NCBI GenBank assembly: GCA_902564235.1
Contig: CACFAG010000002.1
Coordinates: forward strand, 1 to 64,000
DNA from: an uncultured Prochlorococcus sp.
GTDB taxonomy: Bacteria > Cyanobacteriota > Cyanobacteriia > PCC-6307 > Cyanobiaceae
Direction: 5' to 3'
DNA: 64,000 bases
The notes below the pieces were generated by a model. That model was not told the origin of the DNA and searched no databases. It worked only from the letters and a program-made list of their open reading frames with translations. Both the position numbers and the translations under genes were made by a program. Positions within the stretch are counted from its first letter, which is position 1; each line of letters starts with the position of its first letter. Below, in pieces: positions 20,579 through 29,638 of the stretch.

Positions 20579-23035
20579 TCAATTCAAGAAATCATGAATG
20601 AATTTATTATCAGAATTATCAATAAGTATATTCCTTAAAACAATATTGTCTTTTAAATCAGGATCATCTCTAATAATTTGAATGGCCTCTTCACGAGCCT
20701 TATCAATAAGAAATTTATTGTTAGGTAAATTGTCCAGTACAAAATCAGGCAATCCGGATTGTCTATATCCTAAAATCTGGCCTGGTCCTCTAAGCTCCAA
20801 GTCTTTTTCTGCAATATAAAAGCCATCGTTAGATTTTTGCAAAACACAAAGTCGTTTATTTTCTAATCCATTTTTATCGGGGGTTACCAAATAACAAAAA
20901 GATTTTGTTGATCCTCTACCAACTCTCCCCCTTAATTGATGTAGCTGAGATAATCCAAATCTGTCCGAATTATAAATAATCATAATTGTGGCGTTAGGCA
21001 CATCAATGCCAACCTCAATTACTGTGGTTGAAACCAATATATTAATTTCATTCTTTAAAAAAGAATTTATTACTTCATTCTTTTCTTGTGAACTTAATTT
21101 GCCATGTAATAATCCAACTTTTTTGTTAAAAAAGACCTCTTCTGATAAATGTTTGAATGTTTTCTTTGCGGAGCTTAAATTCATTTTTTCTGAATCTTCT
21201 ATAAGTGGCAAAATCACATAAGCTTGCTTTCCCTTATTGACCTCAGTTTCAACAATCTTGAACAAGTTAGTTAAGTCATCTTCTGAAATTATTTTTGTTG
21301 TTATGGGAACTCTCCCAGGTGGGAGTTCTGTAATTTGACTCACATCTAAATCACCATAAATTGAGAGCGCAAGTGTTCTTGGAATTGGTGTTGCTGTCAT
21401 TGATAACAAGTTAGTATTTTCTCCTTTATTTAGTAATCTATTTCTTTGAGTAACTCCAAATCTATGCTGTTCATCAATTACGACCATCCCTAATGCATTA
21501 AAGATAACTTTATCCTCAAATAATGCATGAGTACCTACGAGGATATCAACTAATCCATTGTTCAAATTAGATAAAATTTCTTTTCTCTTTTTTTGAGGAG
21601 TATTCCCAGTAAGTAACTCAACAGAAACTAAAAGGGGATTCAAATATTTTAATAAATTTTTATAATGCTGTTCTGCCAATACCTCAGTTGGGACCATGAA
21701 TGCCCCTTGCAAGTTTTTTTCAATGACAAGTAAAAGAGACGATATTGCAATTATGGTTTTACCGCTTCCCACATCTCCCTGAAGCAATCTAGACATTGGT
21801 TGGGGACTAGATAAATCTTTTTTTATTTCATTCAAAACATTTTCTTGAGATTTTGTTAATTCAAAAGGAAAAGTATTTAAAAATTCTTTTAATAAAGATT
21901 TCTTTTGAGGTAATAGTTGGAAAGTTGCATTTTCATTCGTCTTTCTTTTTCTAAGTAGGAACTTTATTTGAAGCAAGAATAACTCATCAAAAACCAAACG
22001 TTTTTTTGACTCAATAAGTGCCTGTTGAGTTGGTGGAAAATGAATATTAATCAACGACTCTCCTTTTGATAATAAAGATAATGCATCAAGTTGCTTTTTA
22101 TTTAAAATTTCTGGATATTGCTTTGCATAAATTAGTACCTTTTTCATAAGTTTTATAAAACTCATATTTGATAATTCTTCGCCTAATGAATACAGGGGTA
22201 ATATTTTGCCTGAAAAATTAAAATTATCATTGTTATCCTTAAGAATTTCAATCTGCGGATCTACAAAAGTTTTGCCATACTCTGTCAATTTAACCTTACC
22301 GGAAATTGCTAATTTGGTACCAGGAGTATACAAAGATTTTTGAGATGTGAAGAAAGAGTAAGATCTAAATCTTCTTCCTAAAAAAAATTTTGTAACCTTT
22401 ATTGACGACGTCTCATCAAAAACGACAATATTTATTATTGATAAATTACTATTTTTTTTACTCTTATGAATATAAAATCTTTTAACGTTTGCGATGCACG
22501 TGTATAAATTATCTGGTTTTAAATTTATTATCTTGACTCTATTCGTATAGTCTAGATATGTTCGTGGGAAATAATTAATTAGATCTTTTATATAAAATAT
22601 CCCTAATTCATTAAGCTTATTTTTATAAACTTTTCCTACATTTTTTATTAATGAAATATCTGAATCAAAAGACAAACTTGCATCAGCTTTATTCAGAAAA
22701 ACATTATTAGAAATATTATTAGAACTTTCTATTTGTAGAGTTTTACTTAGTTTATAGAGATTTTTTCTTGTATCTATAATTAACCTTTTTCTTTGATTTT
22801 CATCTAATTTATTGTATTCATTATATTTTTTAGAAAATTCATAAAATATACTTAAATATTCGTCGGAGAGATTTAGATTATCTAGTTTTTTTAGAGATTC
22901 ATGCAAATAATCATTAAAATATTTTTCTCTTCCTAAAGTATTAATAAATTTGTTTTCTGTTTCAATAGTAAGAGATTTTTGAAGAGGTCTTATCCAATCT
23001 TTAATTAATTTATTATTATTCCCGCTAATAGTCAC
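20579..23035 (-). CDS. recG: ATP-dependent DNA helicase RecG
   Basis: Branch-migration helicase that reverses stalled replication forks. The 818-aa chain has an N-terminal extension of about 130 residues, as in cyanobacterial and plant RecG, then the wedge/OB domain (LKPDNLYTCIANVKRFYIH), Walker A GDVGSGKT near residue 420, DEQH box VVIDEQHRFGV, SMTATPIPRTLAL, and the motif VI region QLRGRVGRG followed by the RecG-specific LELRGPGQILGYRQSGLPDF. It follows the unknown gene 23058-24143 by 22 nt, in the rpsB-tsf run. Confidence 0.96.
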   Translation of the reverse strand: MTISGNNNKLIKDWIRPLQKSLTIETENKFINTLGREKYFNDYLHESLKKLDNLNLSDEYLSIFYEFSKKYNEYNKLDENQRKRLIIDTRKNLYKLSKTLQIESSNNISNNVFLNKADASLSFDSDISLIKNVGKVYKNKLNELGIFYIKDLINYFPRTYLDYTNRVKIINLKPDNLYTCIANVKRFYIHKSKKNSNLSIINIVVFDETSSIKVTKFFLGRRFRSYSFFTSQKSLYTPGTKLAISGKVKLTEYGKTFVDPQIEILKDNNDNFNFSGKILPLYSLGEELSNMSFIKLMKKVLIYAKQYPEILNKKQLDALSLLSKGESLINIHFPPTQQALIESKKRLVFDELFLLQIKFLLRKRKTNENATFQLLPQKKSLLKEFLNTFPFELTKSQENVLNEIKKDLSSPQPMSRLLQGDVGSGKTIIAISSLLLVIEKNLQGAFMVPTEVLAEQHYKNLLKYLNPLLVSVELLTGNTPQKKRKEILSNLNNGLVDILVGTHALFEDKVIFNALGMVVIDEQHRFGVTQRNRLLNKGENTNLLSMTATPIPRTLALSIYGDLDVSQITELPPGRVPITTKIISEDDLTNLFKIVETEVNKGKQAYVILPLIEDSEKMNLSSAKKTFKHLSEEVFFNKKVGLLHGKLSSQEKNEVINSFLKNEINILVSTTVIEVGIDVPNATIMIIYNSDRFGLSQLHQLRGRVGRGSTKSFCYLVTPDKNGLENKRLCVLQKSNDGFYIAEKDLELRGPGQILGYRQSGLPDFVLDNLPNNKFLIDKAREEAIQIIRDDPDLKDNIVLRNILIDNSDNKFIHDFLN

Positions 23036-23057
23036 ATTTGAAAAAAGAGTTAATTTT

Positions 23058-24143
23058 TCAACGTATCTTATTCAAAGTTATTTCTTTTTGCCTCCAATAT
23101 GTCTCTTTTTTAATCAAACGCTGAAATTGATTTTTTAGCTCATTTATTTTGTTCCTTTGAATAGAAAGATTTAAATTTTTAAACTCTAACTCAACAGTAG
23201 ATATATTGAAGAAAATAATGCTTGGAAAATTATTGCCGACTTGTGATGACCGATTTAAGTTTAATTCAAAATTAATAACAAAAGGATATGGATGTTTTAT
23301 CATAAAATTTTTGCCTACTAAGTAATCAAAGGAATCTTTAGATATCATCTTTTTTATTAGTTTTGCCTTGAATAATTCTTGATTAATATTATATGAAAGA
23401 TTCAATAGTAAATTTTCCAATGACTTGTCTATTAAATCAAAATTATTAAGAATCTGATTTTTTGGTAAATTATCTATTTGATTGATATTTTCTTTTTCTT
23501 GATATCTTGTTTTTTCCACTTTTTCTTCTTCTAATAATTCAAGTAAGGAGGAAATAAATTGTTTTTCAACTCCTGAATTTTCAAAAATATTGCTTTTAGA
23601 TAAATAATTATTATGGTTGTTATTATCTAAATCAATTGATACGAATCTCTCAAAATTATGAGCTTGATAATATTCAGAAGTATTTGAAAAGTCTTCAGTA
23701 ATCTCTAACTGAGTGGGTTCTTTTAATTGAAAACCATCTTTATATTGAAATTTTTCTTTTTGATCATCCTTTATTTTTGTGGAACCATCCAAAATATTGA
23801 GATTAATTTCCTTATTTATATTTTTTTCAATTTCATTTATCTTTAATTGTTCTACTGTTAAAAAGGGCAAATTCGTCAATATTAATTTACTTATTTTTTT
23901 TTCAAAAAGACAATAGAATTCATTTTCATTTAAGAAATTATTATTAATTTTTGGATAACTATATATTTGATTAAGACCTTTTTCTACAGAGATGAAAAGT
24001 AGATCTCTTACTAGATTAAGATACAGTTCATATTCCCTAAAGATATTTCTAGTTAATATTCTTTTATGTATGCCTGCCCTCTCTAATTGAGTATTAATTT
24101 TATCTTTATTTATGTAATTATTTAAATTATTCAAATCATTCAA
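23058..24143 (-). CDS. Hypothetical protein downstream of tsf (about 361 aa, non-ATG start)
   Basis: I do not recognise this protein. The frame is open from an ATG at 24212 inside tsf, but that start would overlap tsf by 65 nt. TTG codons at 24143 and 24134, just past the tsf stop, are more sensible starts and no other Met follows for a long way. The protein is Asn/Lys/Ile-rich and mostly helical, with a conserved-looking N-terminus (ERAGIHKRILTRNIFREYELYLNLVRD) and C-terminus (LEFKNLNLSIQRNKINELKNQFQRL), joined by a low-complexity middle. No signal peptide or membrane segment. It sits between tsf and recG on one strand. Confidence 0.75.
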   Translation of the reverse strand: MNDLNNLNNYINKDKINTQLERAGIHKRILTRNIFREYELYLNLVRDLLFISVEKGLNQIYSYPKINNNFLNENEFYCLFEKKISKLILTNLPFLTVEQLKINEIEKNINKEINLNILDGSTKIKDDQKEKFQYKDGFQLKEPTQLEITEDFSNTSEYYQAHNFERFVSIDLDNNNHNNYLSKSNIFENSGVEKQFISSLLELLEEEKVEKTRYQEKENINQIDNLPKNQILNNFDLIDKSLENLLLNLSYNINQELFKAKLIKKMISKDSFDYLVGKNFMIKHPYPFVINFELNLNRSSQVGNNFPSIIFFNISTVELEFKNLNLSIQRNKINELKNQFQRLIKKETYWRQKEITLNKIR

Positions 24144-24147
24144 GTGA

Positions 24148-24804
24148 CTATTTTGTTTGCATTGATGCGACCTCTTCAGCAAAGTCCATCTGATTTTTTT
24201 CGATACCTTCACCCAATGTATATCTTGTAAAGCGTCTTACTTTGATATTTTCTCCAATTTTTGCAGCTGCTTGTTTAACAAGATCCTCAACTGTTAAAGA
24301 ACTATCTTTAATGTAGGGTTGTGAAAGCAAAACAAGTTCATTAAGTCTTTTTGCTATTCTCCCTTCAACTATTTTTTCTTTAATTTGTTCTGGTTTTCCA
24401 GATAAATCATCCCTACCCATTTCAATCTGCTTTTCTTTTTCCACAACATCTTCTGGTATTTCATCAATTGATACATACTCAACATTTGGGCATGCTGCTA
24501 CTTGCATTGAGACATCCTTCAACAGAGATTGGAATATATCACCTCTAGCAACGAAATCAGTTTCACAATTTAACTCTAGTAAAACTCCCACTCTTGATCC
24601 AGTATGAATATAACTACCAATTGACCCTTCGGCGGCTACTCTTCCCGATTTCTTTTCAGCACTAGCTATACCTTTCTTTCTTAACCATTCCAAAGCTTTA
24701 TCAAGATTTCCTTCAGTTTCGTTAAGTGCTTTTTTGCAGTCCATCATTCCTGCGCCAGTTTTATCTCTAAGATCTTTTACAAGTTTTGCTGTAATGTTTC
24801 CCAT
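24148..24804 (-). CDS. tsf: Translation elongation factor Ts
   Basis: Guanine-nucleotide exchange factor for EF-Tu. The 218-aa protein starts [20 protein letters not shown], followed by [21 protein letters not shown] (UBA-like domain) and [16 protein letters not shown], all diagnostic. This is the short cyanobacterial form, lacking the S1-type fusions of plastid PSRP-7. It lies 44 nt downstream of rpsB in the classical rpsB-tsf arrangement. Confidence 0.98.
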   Translation of the reverse strand: MGNITAKLVKDLRDKTGAGMMDCKKALNETEGNLDKALEWLRKKGIASAEKKSGRVAAEGSIGSYIHTGSRVGVLLELNCETDFVARGDIFQSLLKDVSMQVAACPNVEYVSIDEIPEDVVEKEKQIEMGRDDLSGKPEQIKEKIVEGRIAKRLNELVLLSQPYIKDSSLTVEDLVKQAAAKIGENIKVRRFTRYTLGEGIEKNQMDFAEEVASMQTK

Positions 24805-24848
24805 TTGAAGTAATAAAAAATAGTGAATAGTAAGTTTTAAATTGGAAT

Positions 24849-25553
24849 TTAATTTTTTCTTTCGGCATTAGAGCCCTTTCTACCCTCATTTATGGCATCT
24901 GCAAGTCTTCCTAAAATAAGTTGCACAGATCTAACTGCATCATCGTTACAAGGAATTGGAACTTCACACAAATCCGGATCGCAATTTGTATCCAACATTG
25001 ATACTAATGAGATATCTAATTTTCTAGCTTCTAATACTGCATTAGATTCTCTTCTCTGATCAACCAATACAACTACATCTGGTAATCGCCTCATACCTTT
25101 AAGGCCACCTAAGTATTTTTGTAATCTTTCAAGTTCTCTCCTTAATACTGCAGCTTCTTTTTTAGGCCTCATTGCTATTGAACCACTACTTTCCATTCTT
25201 TCAAGATCCTTTAATCTTTCAATCCTAGCTTTCATTGTTGTCCAATTAGTCAACATCCCTCCAAGCCATCTTTGATTTACATATGCAGCTCCACAGCGTG
25301 TAGCTTCTTGAGCTACTACATCCGATGCTTGTTTTTTTGTACCAACAAATAGGAAACGTTTACCGCTTTTTGCAGCGTTTCTCGTCCATTTATATGCATT
25401 GTTCATACACAATGCTGTTTTTACAAGATCAATAATATGAACTCCGTTTCTAGCACAATATATATACTTAGACATCTTGGGATTCCAACGTCTAGTTTGA
25501 TGCCCAAAATGAGCACCAGCTTCCATCATTTCTGATAGTGATACAACAGCCAT
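24849..25553 (-). CDS. rpsB: 30S ribosomal protein S2
   Basis: Ribosomal protein S2, 234 aa, with the family blocks [48 protein letters not shown] and [20 protein letters not shown]. No Shine-Dalgarno lies at the normal distance from the ATG at 25553. A GGAGG instead sits 25 nt away inside a pseudoknot in the leader (25565-25629), suggesting that translation depends on RNA structure. It is first in the rpsB-tsf unit. Confidence 0.98.
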   Translation of the reverse strand: MAVVSLSEMMEAGAHFGHQTRRWNPKMSKYIYCARNGVHIIDLVKTALCMNNAYKWTRNAAKSGKRFLFVGTKKQASDVVAQEATRCGAAYVNQRWLGGMLTNWTTMKARIERLKDLERMESSGSIAMRPKKEAAVLRRELERLQKYLGGLKGMRRLPDVVVLVDQRRESNAVLEARKLDISLVSMLDTNCDPDLCEVPIPCNDDAVRSVQLILGRLADAINEGRKGSNAERKN

Positions 25554-25564
25554 AATTTAAAAAG

Positions 25565-25629
25565 AGTTTCGGGTTAGCCTCCATCTGACGGGGAATTAAA
25601 AGTAATAATTCACCCGAAACTGTCAGATG
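25565..25629 (-). promoter_or_regulatory. rpsB 5' leader H-type pseudoknot (probable S2 autoregulatory element)
   Basis: On the minus strand the leader reads CATCTGAC (25629-25622), then directly AGTTTCGGGT (25621-25612), a 22-nt loop, GTCAGATG (25589-25582), the 7-nt GAGGCTA, and ACCCGAAACT (25574-25565). The first and third segments pair perfectly (8 bp), and so do the second and fourth (10 bp). The order is A-B-A'-B', which is an H-type pseudoknot with stackable stems. The 3' arm ends 11 nt before the rpsB ATG, and a GGAGG lies at the junction. Autoregulation by S2 is known for rpsB leaders of enterobacteria; here it is inference. Confidence 0.82.
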
Positions 25630-25682
25630 TGTGAAATTTATTTAAGGTATTCTAGCAAGTGATGTGTATTTCTAAAAGTTTT

Positions 25683-26594
25683 TTATCTTGATTTGGTTAA
25701 CTGTTTAATGTAAATCATATTTAGAGGAATCCTAAGGATCTCAAGTGCAAGTCTATTTCTTCTTGTATTTACAAGGAATTTTAATAGAGGAAGGATTCTA
25801 TCAACACTGATTAGTCCTCCCAAGCAAAGAATTTGCCAAAGTAAATAATGGAGAGGAGTTAATTGAATCATAAATCTAACCCTTAAATTTGGGTGTTTCT
25901 TATAAAAAACTAAAGCCATTTTTGCTCTCTCTTTTTCTTGAGCTATTAATGAATCTATTTGTTCGCAATTAAATGGCGGATGCCAATGAAAACCAACTGC
26001 ATTTGGGCATTTAATTAATTTTGTCCCAATTTTTTTTAATCTTTCTCCAAGTTCTAAATCCTCCCAACCGTATAGACTAAAAGAAGTATCAAATAATCCC
26101 ACACTTAAAATCAATTCTTTTGATATCGCTACATTCCCAGTAGCAAAATATGCAAACGAAGTGTCCATTATTTTATGTTTTTCACTCTGAGGATTTAGAA
26201 AATTTGATGTATTGACTACCGAGCCATAGGTAAAACATTTTTTATCATTTTTTTTCCAAGAGGCAAGTAATTTTTCTACGTGGCAATTTATAAAATTGTC
26301 TAAAACAATAAGATCACTATCAATGAATATAATAATTTCATATTTTGATTTAATTACTCCCAGATTTCTTCCAAGTGCAGGTCCTCCATGTTCTTGCTGA
26401 AATAGAATAACGTGAGGGAGATTAGCTTTGTTTTTATTTATCCATGAGGTTGTACCATCAGTTGATCCATCATCAACTACTATTACTTCATAATTACTTA
26501 TATTTGTATTTAATTTTTGATTCTCAAGCGCAAATAGACATTTCTCTAGTATAGGTAATCTATTGTAAGTCGGTATAACAATACTTACATTCAT
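25683..26594 (-). CDS. Family 2 glycosyltransferase
   Basis: GT-A fold sugar transferase, 303 aa. It shows the N-terminal VSIVIPTYNRLPILEKCL, EVIVVDDGSTDGT, the metal-binding DxD as Asp92-Ser-Asp94 in IFIDSDLI, and GWEDLELGERLKKIG, the acceptor-site ED motif. The hydrophobic C-terminal stretch around LHYLLWQILCLGGLI may associate with the membrane. Donor and acceptor are unknown; surface polysaccharide or LPS synthesis is likely. It ends 130 nt upstream of rpsB, leaving just enough space for the leader element. Confidence 0.9.
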   Translation of the reverse strand: MNVSIVIPTYNRLPILEKCLFALENQKLNTNISNYEVIVVDDGSTDGTTSWINKNKANLPHVILFQQEHGGPALGRNLGVIKSKYEIIIFIDSDLIVLDNFINCHVEKLLASWKKNDKKCFTYGSVVNTSNFLNPQSEKHKIMDTSFAYFATGNVAISKELILSVGLFDTSFSLYGWEDLELGERLKKIGTKLIKCPNAVGFHWHPPFNCEQIDSLIAQEKERAKMALVFYKKHPNLRVRFMIQLTPLHYLLWQILCLGGLISVDRILPLLKFLVNTRRNRLALEILRIPLNMIYIKQLTKSR

Positions 26595-26644
26595 GATTAT
26601 GTCTTAAAAATGCATAATATATTGAACTCCAAAAAAGATATTCC

Positions 26645-26794
26645 CTAATCAGCCGCACCGCCATTATTTGCTGTACCTGTAACGTTTCCACCATCAGGTC
26701 TTCCATCAGTTCTTAATTTCCTTTTTTTGAATTTTCTAGCATAGGCTCTATTACGTTCCTGCTTTTCTTTTTTTAGATTCCTTCTCTTAGACAT
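26645..26794 (-). CDS. Small, strongly basic protein, 49 aa
   Basis: Short frame with ATG at 26794 and stop at 26645-26647. The N-terminal two thirds is dense in Lys/Arg (MSKRRNLKKEKQERNRAYAR, then KFKKRKLR). The end is Gly/Asn/Asp-rich (DGRPDGGNVTGTANNGGAAD). The skewed, two-part composition is unlike random AT-rich sequence and suggests a real nucleic-acid- or ribosome-binding peptide. It is 18 nt downstream of the devA stop on the same strand, so it may end the pcyA-devBCA transcript. Function unknown. Confidence 0.75.
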   Translation of the reverse strand: MSKRRNLKKEKQERNRAYARKFKKRKLRTDGRPDGGNVTGTANNGGAAD

Positions 26795-26812
26795 AAAATT
26801 TTTAACTTTTAA

Positions 26813-27541
26813 TTATATTAGCTCACTATGAGCACTATATATTTTACCATCTTCCATATTTAATATCCTATCAGCCATATCAGAAATTCTTGGATCATGC
26901 GTCACCATAAGCACAGAACAATTTTGCTCTTTTGCTAGTTTCCTTAAAAGGGTTACTATTTCTCTTCCTGTGACGCTATCTAAAGCAGAAGTGGGCTCAT
27001 CAGCCAATAAAAGTTTTGGGTTAGCAGATAAAGCTCGAGCAATTGCTACTCTCTGCTTCTGCCCACCAGATAAGTCATTTGGCAACTTTTTATAATGTTC
27101 TTCTAATCCTACTGCTGACAACCAATTCCGTGCTATTTCACGTCTTTGCAAATATGTTAAACCTTTTATTAAATCTGCGCCCATCTGGACATTTTGTTCT
27201 GCTGTTAAACATCTCAAAAGATTGTGACCTTGAAAAATCATTCCAATACTTCTTCTAAGAATCTGACGAGTTTTCCTTGATGCTCCATTTAACTGATTAT
27301 TTAATACAGTTAAATCTCCACTTTGACAGGTTCTCAAGGCGCCAATTAATGTTAAGAGAGTAGTTTTACCACATCCAGAAGGTCCTTTCAAAAGAACCAA
27401 CTCTCCTTTGTCAATATTTAAATTAACGTCATTAAGAACTTTTTTTTTATTCTCATTTTTTCCATAAAAGTGACTCAAATTATTTATTGAGACTGTTTTA
27501 ATGTTTTTAACATTTTTTTTTAGTTTATTAGCTTTAACCAT
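26813..27541 (-). CDS. devA: ABC exporter ATP-binding protein, DevA family
   Basis: ATPase of a DevBCA-type exporter (MacB-like), which in heterocystous cyanobacteria exports glycolipid. The 242-aa ABC domain has Walker A KGPSGCGKTTLL (residues 52-63), signature DLSGGQKQRVAIARAL and Walker B LLLADEPTSALDSVTGREI. It follows devC by 13 nt. Prochlorococcus has no heterocysts, so the substrate is unknown; export of a lipid or small molecule through a TolC-like channel is inference from the family. Confidence 0.93.
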   Translation of the reverse strand: MVKANKLKKNVKNIKTVSINNLSHFYGKNENKKKVLNDVNLNIDKGELVLLKGPSGCGKTTLLTLIGALRTCQSGDLTVLNNQLNGASRKTRQILRRSIGMIFQGHNLLRCLTAEQNVQMGADLIKGLTYLQRREIARNWLSAVGLEEHYKKLPNDLSGGQKQRVAIARALSANPKLLLADEPTSALDSVTGREIVTLLRKLAKEQNCSVLMVTHDPRISDMADRILNMEDGKIYSAHSELI

Positions 27542-27554
27542 TTATCTTCAATTG

Positions 27555-28727
27555 TTAAAAAATTTCGGCAGGATCTGCGTCAACTAATTTACGCATGGCA
27601 ATTCCAGCGGATCCCATACACATTACTAAAACAAGAACGAAAATTAAAATAGTTTTGTCCGCATCCATTATTATTGGGAGTTTGGTTGAACTCCTTATAA
27701 CTGAGTAAAGTATTTGACCAGATAAGTAAGCAGGTAAATAACCAAACAATGCCAAGAAAAAACCCTCTCTAGCTACCACAAAGAAAAGAGACTTAAGTCT
27801 ATAACCCATTGCTAATAAGGTGGCATACTCAGGGAGGTGGTCTGTAACGTCACTATAAAGTATTTGATAAACGACCACACACCCTACTACAAAGCCCATC
27901 AAAGCCCCCAAACTAAATATAAAACCTATTGCAGTACTATTTTTCCAATAATTCTTCTCAAATTCTATAAATTGATTTTTTGTAAGAACACGAACATCAT
28001 TAGGGAGTGAATTGTTTAAAATTCTTGAAATCAAGTCAGGATCAGATCCTTTTTTAAGCTTTACCAAACCAATCTCAATACTTCCTGGAGGATTCGCAGG
28101 GAAAAGTCTTAAGAAGGTTTCTCGGCTAGTTATCAAATTACCGTCTGCACCGAAAGATGGACCCAACTCTACAAGTCCTTCAACAATTACTCTTTTCCCA
28201 GCAACCTCAGTCTCAACTTTTTTTTCTGATAAGAACCATTCTTCAATTGGGCCAAATTCAGGTCTAGAAAGTTTGTCAAAAAGAACTCTTGATGGATTTC
28301 TTAATTGATAAGCTTTTTTTGTGAATCCATCATCTAAAAGTAGTGAATCGGAGGGATTAAATCCTAAGGCTAATATAGATCTAGTTTTAAGATTTTCGGG
28401 GTTTCTCCAAAGTAAATAATTAAGATTTACTGGAGCAGTTTTTTCAACTTCTTCTACTGCAAGGGTTTGAATCAACCTTCTTTTTGGGAATCCACTCATG
28501 CTTATAGAACTTTTTGATCTGGGACTTATCAAGACAAGATCAGCATCTAAAAGTTTATGAATAGTTACGCTCGTATCAAATAAACCATCTCTGAAACCTA
28601 ATTGCATAAACATCAATATCCCTGCAAAACTAATCCCAGCTATGGCAACTGCGAGTCTTAATGGTTGCCTAGTTAATAACAACCAAGCTAAAGGTATTTT
28701 TCTAAATTTAAAAAAAGAAAACCTCAT
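27555..28727 (-). CDS. devC: ABC exporter permease, DevC family
   Basis: Membrane permease of the DevC/FtsX-MacB type. The 390-aa protein has an N-terminal membrane helix (about residues 19-43, ending in GILMFMQLGFRDGLF, a DevC hallmark), a large periplasmic domain of roughly 200 residues, and three C-terminal helices (GFIFSLGALMGFVVGCVVVYQ, a second helix near ARE-GFFLALFGYLP, and ILIFVLVLVMCMGSAGIAM). Its start overlaps the devB stop by 1 nt, so translation is coupled. Confidence 0.92.
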   Translation of the reverse strand: MRFSFFKFRKIPLAWLLLTRQPLRLAVAIAGISFAGILMFMQLGFRDGLFDTSVTIHKLLDADLVLISPRSKSSISMSGFPKRRLIQTLAVEEVEKTAPVNLNYLLWRNPENLKTRSILALGFNPSDSLLLDDGFTKKAYQLRNPSRVLFDKLSRPEFGPIEEWFLSEKKVETEVAGKRVIVEGLVELGPSFGADGNLITSRETFLRLFPANPPGSIEIGLVKLKKGSDPDLISRILNNSLPNDVRVLTKNQFIEFEKNYWKNSTAIGFIFSLGALMGFVVGCVVVYQILYSDVTDHLPEYATLLAMGYRLKSLFFVVAREGFFLALFGYLPAYLSGQILYSVIRSSTKLPIIMDADKTILIFVLVLVMCMGSAGIAMRKLVDADPAEIF

Positions 28728-29638
28728 TAGGGAATAAATTTTGCAATCACTTTCATTCCCGCATAATTTTGGACTATATCAACAGAATCTTGATCTAGTT
28801 TTACAAGTACCTCGATAATTCGCGAATCAGCATCTCCTGTTGGATCAGTCGATAAAACTTTTCTTTGTTTTACCTGAGGACTTATCCTAATTACCTTACC
28901 TTTGAGTTTTCCTTGGAAACCTCCATTCTCACTACTCAATTCAACATTCTGGGCGATAAAAACTCTATCAATATCAGATTCATAAACCTCTATCAAAGCT
29001 TCCATTTTTTGACTAGAGCCAATATCCAAGACCCCTTCATTTTTTGGCCTCTCACCAACTCTAGTATTTATTTCAAGGATAAAACCATCAATTGGACTCC
29101 TTAGTTTTGAATTAAATAGATCTATCTTGATATTTTTTTGATCTCCAATAAGGTTTATTTTCTGTTTTTCCAAACTTAATAATTCATCCTTTCTCTGAGA
29201 AAACTCTACAAAAGAATATGCATCTTTGCTCAAAGCTAACTCATACCTCTGAATTTGATCTTTCTTGAGGGCAATTTCATTTTTAATATTATTAATTAAA
29301 TTTTCATTTCTTTCAAGATCAGCAATTAACTTTTCTCTATTTTCAAAAATTACGAGGATATCACTTTTTTTTACAAAATCTCCTTCATTGACTAAAATTT
29401 CGACCACTCGAGGGGAAGAGCCAAACTGACTTATCGGAGCTGCCAATTGCCTAATCTCCCCCGAAGGAGAAAGTTGACCAAGTGCGGCAACAGCTGTAAT
29501 AGGCGGGATAATATCTGCAGTTATTTCCTCTTTTAATTTTGTACTAGATTTATTATTGCCAGAACAGGAAATCATTCCAAGAGATAATGGTGTAAAAAAT
29601 AATAAATAAATAAATAAATTTTTAAGTATTAATTTCAT
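28727..29638 (-). CDS. devB: HlyD-type membrane fusion protein, DevB family
   Basis: Periplasmic adaptor linking the DevCA transporter to an outer-membrane channel. The 303-aa protein starts with a hydrophobic segment ending in SLGMISCSG, a plausible lipobox with Cys25. The lipoyl half motifs follow (ILVNEGDFVKKSDILVIFE and SPIDGFILEINTRVGE), joined by a coiled-coil hairpin of about 70 residues. The C-terminal beta barrel ends at AKFIP. The start codon shares its last base with the pcyA stop, so pcyA, devB, devC and devA form a chain of overlapping or nearly overlapping genes. Confidence 0.92.
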   Translation of the reverse strand: MKLILKNLFIYLLFFTPLSLGMISCSGNNKSSTKLKEEITADIIPPITAVAALGQLSPSGEIRQLAAPISQFGSSPRVVEILVNEGDFVKKSDILVIFENREKLIADLERNENLINNIKNEIALKKDQIQRYELALSKDAYSFVEFSQRKDELLSLEKQKINLIGDQKNIKIDLFNSKLRSPIDGFILEINTRVGERPKNEGVLDIGSSQKMEALIEVYESDIDRVFIAQNVELSSENGGFQGKLKGKVIRISPQVKQRKVLSTDPTGDADSRIIEVLVKLDQDSVDIVQNYAGMKVIAKFIP

